Source of the DNA: an uncultured Muribaculaceae bacterium
GTDB lineage: Bacteria; Bacteroidota; Bacteroidia; Bacteroidales; Muribaculaceae
Direction of reading: 5' to 3'
NCBI GenBank assembly: GCA_910584185.1
Contig: CAJTYC010000054.1
Coordinates: 1 to 17,610 of the forward strand
Length of the DNA: 17,610 nt
How positions within the stretch are numbered: position 1 is the stretch's first letter; each line of letters opens with the position of its first letter. Both the position numbers and the translations under genes were made by a program. The notes under the pieces are model-generated. The model did not search any database and had not been told where the DNA came from. It saw only the letters and a program-made list of their open reading frames with translations. Of this stretch, positions 9,458 through 14,740 are shown piece by piece.

Positions 9458-9548
9458 CGCAGAGTTGAGTCGCTTTTAGTGCCTGACTGAAAGGCGCAAC
9501 CTTTCGGTTGCAACTGAAAGTCAGGTGCTAAAAGCGGCCAACTCTGCG
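9458..9548. repeat. Hairpin module A inside the MITE-like element
   Basis: Three stems nest in register: 9458-9467 with 9539-9548, 9471-9479 with 9528-9536, and 9482-9488 with 9519-9525. An apical 6-bp hairpin (9496-9501 with 9506-9511) has a four-base loop. Only short mismatched joints interrupt the long stem. Confidence 0.85.
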
Positions 9549-9660
9549 AGTCAATGGTAATTTCTATCAATCTGGACATTGTTAATTTGTTTTTAGATTT
9601 TAAAATAGAATTAACACAAATTTGCGAAAACCGTTAATTTGTGTTTGACCGGCTTCTTTT

Positions 9661-9783
9661 TATCTCCCATTCGGTCGATGAGCTAAAGGTTGGCTGCTTT
9701 GACTCAACCCCTCTGGTCACAGCCATTAGGCTGCTCCCGACGGAGTTGAGCCAACCTTCAGCTCGGCGAATACCTATGAGATA
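9661..9783. repeat. Hairpin module B inside the MITE-like element
   Basis: The arms 9661-9693 and 9751-9783 are inverted repeats with roughly 24 of 33 positions paired; the inner half of each arm is the better matched. Inside lie a second stem (ctcaac 9703-9708 with gttgag 9745-9750) and an apical hairpin (9720-9724 with 9729-9733) with a four-base loop. The architecture copies that of module A: a long interrupted stem with a small apical hairpin. Between the modules, aacacaaatt (about 9613-9622) and its reverse complement (about 9636-9645) can form a further AT-rich stem. Confidence 0.75.
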
Positions 9784-9860
9784 AGCCACATGAGCCAAAT
9801 CAGCTCAAAAATAAGCCGCCCCTATGGGTAAAATTTTTATGAGACGGACTCTAAGTCGAG

Positions 9861-10000
9861 AAGTGAATTTTCCTTTAATTCCTTGTTTTCCTTGTGTAAA
9901 AACTCGGGTTCTTTTCTTCGGAGAGTTTTCTTACTTTTTCTCACGAAGAAGACCGGTTTTATTGCACGAGGAAATCAATGAATTAAAGGAAATTTCGCTT
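9861..10000. repeat. ~140-bp imperfect palindrome
   Basis: The outer arms 9861-9885 and 9976-10000 are inverted repeats with about 22 of 25 identities, centred on the shared block tttcctttaattc. The similarity continues inward with small gaps (tttcct.gtg; cttcttcg) almost to the centre near 9930. No gene is present. It starts just after the right end of the MITE-like element and runs up to the GC-rich repeat at 10011, so it could be a second, decayed palindromic element. Between 9366 and 9423 I see nothing but the T9SS gene leader. Confidence 0.75.
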
Positions 10001-10010
10001 CGCAGCTCTT

Positions 10011-10075
10011 GTTGTCGTCGCCGGAGGCTCCTCTCTCCCGGTGGCTTCGCGTCGGTTTTTGCTGCGCGTAGCCAT
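10011..10075 (+). repeat. GC-rich palindromic dispersed repeat, copy 2
   Basis: Bases 10011-10053 match the minus strand of 73-31 at the window start with about three substitutions, including the block gtcgtcgccggaggctcctc. The 3' part here (about 10042-10075) forms its own hairpin, tggct.cgcg pairing with cgcg.agcca, though its loop sequence differs from copy 1. It lies 30 bp beyond the 3' end of radA. The rest of the gap to 10104 is AT-rich with no further structure seen. Confidence 0.78.
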
Positions 10076-10104
10076 TATTCATTATTCTTTTTTAGTTGTT
10101 CTTT

Positions 10105-11475
10105 TTATTCGAAGAGTGAGCGGAACATGTCGGTTACTGTGGGGACTTCTATTATCTTTATCTTGAATTTGTCTTTTACCCCTTTCAGGTTGTCGCGTGG
10201 GATGTAGATTGTCTCAAAGCCGAGTTTTTCGGCTTCTGCTACCCTCTGCTCTATTCGGGTGACTGTCCTGATCTCGCCTGACAAGCCTACCTCACCTACG
10301 AAAGCAGTGCGTCGCGATATGGTCAAGTCGAAGTTTGACGACATCACCGAGGCCACTACCGCCAAGTCTATTGCCGGGTCCACGACTTTCAGACCGCCGG
10401 CCATGTTAAGAAACACATCCTTCTGGCCGAGCTTGAAGCGGGCACGCTTCTCAAGCACGGCGAGGAGCATGTTGAGGCGCCGCTGTTCGAAGCCTGTCAC
10501 CGAACGTTGCGGCGTGCCGTAGGCGGCAGACGAGACCAACGCCTGTACCTCCACGAGGAGAGGCCGCGCACCCTCTATAGTCACCCCTATCGCTATGCCG
10601 CTCATGTCCTGGTCTCGGTTTTCCGACAAAAGCATTTCCGACGGGTTCTTCACTTCGCGGAGGCCACGCTGCACCATCTCATATATACCGATTTCGGAAG
10701 TAGAGCCGAAACGGTTTTTCACCGAACGCAAGATACGATACAAATATTGGCGGTCGCCTTCAAACTGAAGCACCGTGTCGACGATATGCTCAAGCACCTT
10801 CGGACCGGCAATGGCACCATCCTTATTGATATGGCCTACGAGAATCACCGGCACTCCCGACTCCTTGGCATAACGAAGCAGAGCCACAGCACACTCACGC
10901 ACCTGCGACACACTGCCCGGAGCCGACTCGATGTCGGGCGAGAAGATGGTCTGAATCGAGTCGACCACAAGAAGCTGCGGCTGCACATCCTCAATCGTTG
11001 CAAAGATATTCTCCAGATTCGTCTCACACAATATATATGTATTGTCGGCCACTTTGCCGAGGCGTTCGGCCCGGAGCTTAAGCTGCGTGGCAGACTCCTC
11101 ACCCGACACATATAGGATCTTGCGCTGGCGGATAGAGAGCACATTCTGAAGCAGCAGCGTGGACTTGCCTATGCCCGGTTCGCCGCCGATAAGCGTAAGG
11201 CTACCGGCCACGAGGCCGCCGCCGAGCACACGGTTCAGCTCGTCAGAAGGAAGATGCACACGGGCCTCCTCGGTAATCTCGATTTCCGACAGACGCACCG
11301 GCGCGGTACTCTTCACGAGTCCGCGGCTCGGCTTACCCTTCGACTTACCGACTGAAACACGCTCCTCCACAAAAGTATTCCACTCCCCGCAGCCCGGGCA
11401 TTTACCGAGCCACTTGGGAGAATCGTAACCACACCGGCTACACACATATGCTGTCTTAGTCTTGCTTGGTGCCAT
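10105..11475 (-). CDS. radA: DNA repair protein RadA
   Basis: RadA is a RecA-like ATPase and branch-migration helicase acting in recombinational repair. The 456-residue product has the expected order. A C4 zinc finger comes first (Cys 12, 15, 27, 30: CSRCG, CPGCG). The ATPase core follows, with Walker A GGEPGIGKST at 97-106 and Walker B LLVVD at 168-172. The RadA signature KNRFG is at 253-257, then a C-terminal Lon-like domain (VGEVGLSGEIRTV). Length matches the family. The frame is open to 11514, but the start at 11475 (MAPSKTKTAYVC) is chosen because RadA proteins begin a few residues before the first zinc Cys. The promoter at 11520-11550 also places the transcript start near 11513, too close to use the first Met. 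It is divergent from mdh. Confidence 0.96.
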   Translation of the reverse strand: MAPSKTKTAYVCSRCGYDSPKWLGKCPGCGEWNTFVEERVSVGKSKGKPSRGLVKSTAPVRLSEIEITEEARVHLPSDELNRVLGGGLVAGSLTLIGGEPGIGKSTLLLQNVLSIRQRKILYVSGEESATQLKLRAERLGKVADNTYILCETNLENIFATIEDVQPQLLVVDSIQTIFSPDIESAPGSVSQVRECAVALLRYAKESGVPVILVGHINKDGAIAGPKVLEHIVDTVLQFEGDRQYLYRILRSVKNRFGSTSEIGIYEMVQRGLREVKNPSEMLLSENRDQDMSGIAIGVTIEGARPLLVEVQALVSSAAYGTPQRSVTGFEQRRLNMLLAVLEKRARFKLGQKDVFLNMAGGLKVVDPAIDLAVVASVMSSNFDLTISRRTAFVGEVGLSGEIRTVTRIEQRVAEAEKLGFETIYIPRDNLKGVKDKFKIKIIEVPTVTDMFRSLFE

Positions 11476-11485
11476 AATCAAAGAA

Positions 11486-11512
11486 GAGGCCATGCAAAAG
11501 AAATAAGGCCTC
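11486..11512 (-). promoter_or_regulatory. Possible hairpin in the radA 5' leader
   Basis: A 6-bp perfect stem (gaggcc 11486-11491 with ggcctc 11507-11512) encloses a 15-base AT-rich loop in the predicted radA leader, ending about 10 bases before the chosen start codon. An alternative in-frame ATG (11493) falls within the loop. A regulatory role is inference only. Confidence 0.35.
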
Positions 11513-11519
11513 ACATCTA

Positions 11520-11550
11520 CAAAGATAATAAATAAGGAGGAGACTGCAAA
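11520..11550 (-). promoter_or_regulatory. Bacteroidetes-type promoter for radA
   Basis: On the minus strand a -33 box TTTG (11550-11547) is followed after exactly 19 bases by a -7 box TATCTTTG (11527-11520), an ideal match to the TTTG-N19-21-TAnnTTTG consensus of Bacteroidetes primary sigma factors. The expected transcript start is near 11513, giving a leader of about 38 bases. Confidence 0.85.
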
Positions 11551-11682
11551 ATAAGAAACTTGAATGCGACAAAAGCGGATATCGAAGACAACATGGAATA
11601 GTGGGAAAAGGGATGAACAAATCGGAGAAGAAAAATGTAAAAAATATTTTGGTGAAATAGTTAAAAATTGGCAAAAAAGTTT

Positions 11683-11690
11683 TATATTTG
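11683..11690 (+). promoter_or_regulatory. -7 box of the mdh promoter
   Basis: TATATTTG matches TAnnTTTG fully and lies 75 bp upstream of the mdh start, after an A/T-rich stretch. A good -33 TTTG is not at the usual distance, so the box alone supports the call. Confidence 0.65.
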
Positions 11691-11765
11691 CAAAACCAAC
11701 GAACCGACCACGGCTTGCGGCGGTTTACCATGTGAAACATAACCCAATAAATATAAAACACAGCT

Positions 11766-12779
11766 ATGAATTTCTTAACAAACGAGAAACTTCTTATCTC
11801 AGGAGCAGCCGGCATGATCGGCTCAAACATGGCCCAGACAGCGCTTATGATGCGCCTCACCCCGAACATCTGCCTCTACGATCCCTATGCAAAGGGTCTT
11901 GAGGGCGTTGCAGAGGAACTTCTGCAGTGCGGATTCGAAGGTGTCAACATCACCTATACCGACAACATCGAGGAGGCCTTCACAGGTGCCAAGTACATCG
12001 TATCGTCGGGTGGCGCACCCCGTAAGGAGGGCATGACCCGCGAGGATCTTCTGGCCGGCAACTGCAAGATTGCAGAAGACTTCGGTAAGAATGTGAAAAA
12101 ATATTGCCCTGATGTGAAGCAGATCGTGGTTATCTTCAACCCGGCTGACATCACAGGTTTGGTGACACTTCTCTACTCAGGTGTGAAACCCGGACGCGTC
12201 ACCACACTTGCAGCACTTGACAGCACACGTCTGCGTAACGAGCTCGCTAAATATTTCAAGATCGACCCCGATAAGATCACCAACGCCCGCACATATGGTG
12301 GCCACGGTGAGCAGATGGCAGTGTTCGCATCTACAGTGATGGTAGACGGCAAGCCTCTCACAGAGCTTATCGCAGAAGGCAAGCTTCCCGAGAACGAATG
12401 GGAAGAACTTAAGGTTCGCGTGATCCAGGGTGGTAAGAACATCATCACACTCCGTGGCCGCAGCTCATTCCAGAGCCCCGCATATCTCTCTATCGAGATG
12501 ATTGCAGCCGCTATGGGTGGCGCACCTTTCAGATGGCCTGCCGGCGTTTACGTAAACGACGACAAGTTCCAGAACATCATGATGGCAATGGAAACTACCA
12601 TCACTACCGACGGTGCAGTGTTCAAACCGGTGAACGGTACTGCTGAGGAGATGGCAGAACTCGAGAAGAGCTACGAGCACCTCTGCAAGATGCGCGACGA
12701 GGTTATCTCACTCGGCATCATGCCTCCCATCGAGAAATGGGGCGAGTATAACCCCTACCTGCTTGAGAAGACAGTGTAA
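11766..12779 (+). CDS. mdh: NAD-dependent malate dehydrogenase
   Basis: This enzyme interconverts malate and oxaloacetate with NAD in the cytoplasm, on the reductive branch leading to fumarate and succinate in anaerobic Bacteroidales. The 337-residue protein has the Rossmann glycine motif GAAGMIGS (13-20). Substrate-binding Arg86 and Arg92 lie in APRKEGMTREDLL. The cofactor-loop Asn is in VIFNPADITG (about Asn125). The LDxxR motif (Asp152, Arg155) and the catalytic His180 in YGGHGEQM complete the active site. All key residues of the LDH/MDH superfamily are present and Arg86 indicates malate rather than lactate specificity. Codon use is biased as in a well-expressed gene. It has its own promoter (11683-11690) and terminator (12805-12836), so it is probably monocistronic. 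Confidence 0.95.
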   Translation: MNFLTNEKLLISGAAGMIGSNMAQTALMMRLTPNICLYDPYAKGLEGVAEELLQCGFEGVNITYTDNIEEAFTGAKYIVSSGGAPRKEGMTREDLLAGNCKIAEDFGKNVKKYCPDVKQIVVIFNPADITGLVTLLYSGVKPGRVTTLAALDSTRLRNELAKYFKIDPDKITNARTYGGHGEQMAVFASTVMVDGKPLTELIAEGKLPENEWEELKVRVIQGGKNIITLRGRSSFQSPAYLSIEMIAAAMGGAPFRWPAGVYVNDDKFQNIMMAMETTITTDGAVFKPVNGTAEEMAELEKSYEHLCKMRDEVISLGIMPPIEKWGEYNPYLLEKTV

Positions 12780-12804
12780 TTCTAATTATACATTCCCCAT
12801 ATTG

Positions 12805-12836
12805 AAAAAGGTGAGACTTTCGGGTCTCACCTTTTT
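12805..12836. terminator. mdh intrinsic terminator, bidirectional
   Basis: A perfect stem of 13 bp (12805-12817 with 12824-12836; the seven GC-containing top pairs are 12811-12817 with 12824-12830) has a six-base loop tttcgg and ends in a T-tract. It begins 26 bp after the mdh stop. The A-tract on the 5' side makes it able to terminate the minus-strand PAS/DUF4491 operon too. Confidence 0.93.
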
Positions 12837-12840
12837 TAGT

Positions 12841-12938
12841 AATAGGGCTAATAAGGCCAATAGGGCTAATAGGGCTAATAGGGCTAATAGGGCTAATAGG
12901 GCTAATAGGGCTAATAGGGCTAATAAGCCAATAAGGCT
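12841..12938 (+). repeat. 9-bp minisatellite (aatagggct), about 11 units, G-quadruplex-prone
   Basis: Units of nine bases run from 12841. Unit 2 is a variant (aataaggcc), units 3-9 are exact copies (12859-12921), then one 8-base and one variant unit end the array. The plus strand therefore carries seven consecutive GGG tracts separated by the six-base spacer ctaata, which meets the usual G3N1-7 quadruplex rule. It lies between the mdh terminator and the 3' end of the DUF4491 gene, so it would be the C-rich 3' UTR of the minus-strand transcript. The variant units at the edges and pure units in the middle fit expansion by slippage. Confidence 0.95.
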
Positions 12939-12951
12939 AATCCAACTTTTT

Positions 12952-13245
12952 TTACTTATTTTTTCGCTTCGGGTTGGCCGGGAACCAGCCCTTGCGCACA
13001 CGCTCCACCTGCTCATTCACCTCCTTTATGCTCCAGAAGCAACTGAAAGCCGTGACTCCGCAGAGTGCCGAAGCGATTGTGGAGTCGCACATCAGAGTCG
13101 GCACTATAAAGAGAATGCCCGCCACAAGAAACGCCCAACGGATCTTGCGTCCGAAATAATACTCACCCTTGATCACCAACGGGTGAAACAAGCCTATTAT
13201 AAGAAAAGTGGATAGGCCGATAATCAAACCTGAGTAATTAATCAT
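12952..13245 (-). CDS. DUF4491 family membrane protein
   Basis: This 97-residue protein has three predicted membrane helices (about 4-24, 36-53, 57-73) and a basic C-terminal tail ending NPKRKNK. The sequence GLIIGLSTFLIIGLFHPLVIKGEYYFG, seen in two parts at 6-20 and 21-32, together with KGWFPANPKRK at the end, is characteristic of the DUF4491 family, which is common in gut Bacteroidales and Firmicutes and has no known function. Length is normal for the family. Its start overlaps the stop of the PAS gene (ATGA at 13245-13242), so it is translationally coupled to a sensor-like protein. The product is expected in the inner membrane. Confidence 0.88.
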   Translation of the reverse strand: MINYSGLIIGLSTFLIIGLFHPLVIKGEYYFGRKIRWAFLVAGILFIVPTLMCDSTIASALCGVTAFSCFWSIKEVNEQVERVRKGWFPANPKRKNK

Positions 13246-13607
13246 TTTGCATCACGGTTATAGTGAGGCATATCAGCAGGCAGCGGAATAGATATTTCCG
13301 CCATACCGGCTATCACTCCATCGGCATCGCGCCATGGAGTCTGGTAAATCAATTTGCGGATGCCACCTTTCTCTATGGTGTAGGCATTCGTATCACCGGT
13401 GGCCAGCATGTGACGAATCATCTGCTGTGAACGCTCCGAATGACAACCGAACAGATTATGGCCAATGATATCGCCATGCTTGGCAAATGTCTGGCGCGAA
13501 CGGTCATTCATATAAAGAATCACAGCCTCAGTATCGCAGATTGTCACTGCGCACCCAATCATATTCATCCAACCGGCCAATTCTGCCGGCACTTCATATT
13601 CCTGCAT
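13242..13607 (-). CDS. Single-domain PAS sensor protein
   Basis: The 121-residue protein is essentially one PAS domain: AVTICDTEAVILYMNDRS (about 20-37) is the first strand pair, HGDIIGHNLFGCHSERS (about 44-60) the helical cap, and the final strands read KLIYQTPWRDADGVIAGMAEIS. The CHSER segment resembles the CHP-type motif of the PAS domain found at the C-terminus of DUF438 proteins, where a ligand or cofactor has been suspected; a bound cofactor here is inference. No kinase, cyclase or DNA-binding domain is attached, so it must signal through another protein or act as a ligand sink. The frame is open to 13673, but a perfect -7 box at 13632-13625 lies within that extension, so the start at 13607 is chosen. 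It is coupled by ATGA to the DUF4491 gene. Confidence 0.85.
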   Translation of the reverse strand: MQEYEVPAELAGWMNMIGCAVTICDTEAVILYMNDRSRQTFAKHGDIIGHNLFGCHSERSQQMIRHMLATGDTNAYTIEKGGIRKLIYQTPWRDADGVIAGMAEISIPLPADMPHYNRDAK

Positions 13608-13624
13608 AACAATTGATTTTTCCA

Positions 13625-13632
13625 CAAATTTA
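13625..13632 (-). promoter_or_regulatory. -7 box of the PAS/DUF4491 operon
   Basis: TAAATTTG on the minus strand matches TAnnTTTG exactly, 18 bases upstream of the chosen start codon. This implies a short leader of roughly ten bases. No clear -33 box was found at 19-21 bases. Confidence 0.6.
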
Positions 13633-13711
13633 GCAAAACTTTTCCTTATTCCACCATTTTTTGCTAAATTCACTGCAAATTACCTACAGTACGGTAAGAT
13701 TGCGCCCAATA

Positions 13712-13735
13712 AATAGTGCAACACAATGCACTATT
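13712..13735. promoter_or_regulatory. 24-bp dyad in the divergent PAS / SPFH intergenic region
   Basis: Perfect 9-bp arms (aatagtgca 13712-13720, tgcactatt 13727-13735) flank a six-base spacer. It lies between the PAS operon start and the SPFH gene start. It could be an operator for a dimeric regulator or a hairpin in the SPFH leader. The upstream in-frame ATG at 13726 falls at its centre. A weaker 5-bp dyad (ttacc/ggtaa) lies at 13680-13697. Confidence 0.5.
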
Positions 13736-13785
13736 CACATCATAGAATACATACAATTAACTCACATAATCAAAAAATTAAAAAA

Positions 13786-14718
13786 ATGAAAGAGACAGAC
13801 ACCAACCACGAATACGAATACAAAGGGATGTGCATCAACGGCTTCCTTATGATATTCTTCACATTTATCCTGCTGCCGGCCATGATGGTCGGCACACTGC
13901 TGCTCTGGGCACTCGACAATCCGGGTCTTGCGACTGCCGTGATGATACCCCTGTTTATCCTGTTTATATTGGGATGCGTGGGCTACTTCACCCAAGAGCC
14001 CAACATGGCCCGCGTGATGACATTTTTCGGCCAATACAAAGGCACGTGCAAGAAAGTGGGTTACTACTGGGTCAACCCGTTCATGAACCGCAAGAAACTA
14101 TCGCTGCGCATCAACAACATGGACATCGACCCCATCAAGGTAAACGACAAGATAGGCAATCCGGTGCTTATCGGCATGGTGCTTGTGTGGCGCATCAGAG
14201 ATACCTACAAGGTGGTGTTTGACCTTGACTCGGCGAGCCTTGGCGCCACCGGAGGCATAAGCATGGCCGCACTCTCCACATTCGTTCGCATACAGAGCGA
14301 CGCTGCCCTGCGTGAGGTGACCGGACAATTCGCCTACGACAACACTGACGCCAACGACCCCCACGAGCTCACGCTCCGCAGCAGCGGCTCGCAGATCAGC
14401 GAGATGCTCGAAGTGAAAATCAACGAACGCCTCGCCATGGCCGGCATAGAGGTGGTGGAAGCCCGCATCAACTACTTGGCTTATGCACCCGAAATCGCGG
14501 CGGTAATGCTTAGACGCCAGCAGGCATCGGCCATAATATCGGCCCGAGAGAAGATAGTGGAAGGGGCCGTTTCGATGGTCGATATGGCCTTGAAACGACT
14601 TGATGAAAACAAGGTGGTTACACTCACCGAGCAGCAGAAAGCCTCGATGGTAGGCAACCTGCTTGCAGTGCTCTGTGCCGACGAACCACTCACGCCGACC
14701 CTTAACGCAAACGTGTGA
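13786..14718 (+). CDS. SPFH / Band 7 domain membrane protein
   Basis: The 310-residue protein has a short charged N-terminus, two membrane helices (about 17-42 and 48-67), then an SPFH/Band 7 domain from about 70: QEPNMARVMTFFGQYKGTCKKVGYYWVNPF opens it in two blocks, and the later part has LVWRI, IQSDAALREVTGQ and IEVVEARINYLAYAPEIAAVML before an Ala/Glu-rich coiled helix. Such proteins (stomatin/flotillin/HflK-like) oligomerise at membranes and scaffold or regulate proteases and channels. The start at 13786 (MKETDT) is preferred to the first Met at 13726, which sits inside a dyad and would add a hydrophilic His-rich tail. It is divergent from the PAS operon. A terminator for it lies within the convergent kup gene. 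Confidence 0.9.
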   Translation: MKETDTNHEYEYKGMCINGFLMIFFTFILLPAMMVGTLLLWALDNPGLATAVMIPLFILFILGCVGYFTQEPNMARVMTFFGQYKGTCKKVGYYWVNPFMNRKKLSLRINNMDIDPIKVNDKIGNPVLIGMVLVWRIRDTYKVVFDLDSASLGATGGISMAALSTFVRIQSDAALREVTGQFAYDNTDANDPHELTLRSSGSQISEMLEVKINERLAMAGIEVVEARINYLAYAPEIAAVMLRRQQASAIISAREKIVEGAVSMVDMALKRLDENKVVTLTEQQKASMVGNLLAVLCADEPLTPTLNANV

Positions 14719-14740
14719 TACTAACGCAAACGTGTGATAC
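14703..14740 (+). repeat. 19-bp exact tandem duplication at two convergent gene ends
   Basis: taacgcaaacgtgtgatac occurs at 14703-14721 and again at 14722-14740. The first copy contains the SPFH stop codon, the second encodes the last residues of Kup on the minus strand, and the kup TAG stop spans the junction. Without the duplication both frames would still end, the kup frame at a TAA, so it is a neutral-looking slippage or repair scar. Confidence 0.95.

Larger units (their letters stand above)
9424..9851. mobile_element. MITE-like non-autonomous element, 428 bp
   Basis: The ends, 9424-9460 and 9815-9851, are inverted repeats of 37 bp with 32 identities; both begin GAG and share a block ctcataaaaatttt. 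The direct repeat TAA flanks both sides (9421-9423 and 9852-9854), as expected for a target-site duplication. No ORF inside resembles a transposase, so the element would need one in trans. A TNA-type 3-bp duplication and GAG-starting ends recall some IS5-family groups, but that family call is inference. Two large internal hairpin modules occupy much of the interior. It sits between two minus-strand genes (radA and the T9SS cargo) in a 739-bp gene-free stretch. Confidence 0.8.

Noticed and set aside
10042..10075. Intrinsic terminator of radA
   Set aside because: The hairpin is downstream of the radA stop, but on the minus strand no U-tract follows it, and its sequence belongs to the dispersed repeat.
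9824..10207. Open frame of 127 codons on the plus strand
   Set aside because: It starts in the right terminal repeat of the MITE-like element, crosses the palindromes and the GC-rich repeat, and ends antisense to radA. Its composition is not protein-like.
10507..11115. Plus-strand open frame of 202 codons
   Set aside because: It is antisense to radA across the ATPase core, and no family motif is visible in it.
12841..12938. Possible CRISPR array
   Set aside because: The units are nine bases long and contiguous, with no spacers and no cas genes nearby; it is a minisatellite.
12763..13215. Open frame of 150 codons with RAN tripeptide repeats (and its minus-strand counterpart with LAL repeats)
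   Set aside because: The repeats are just the translated 9-bp minisatellite, which stays open in several frames because nine is a multiple of three. The frame also overlaps mdh and the DUF4491 gene.
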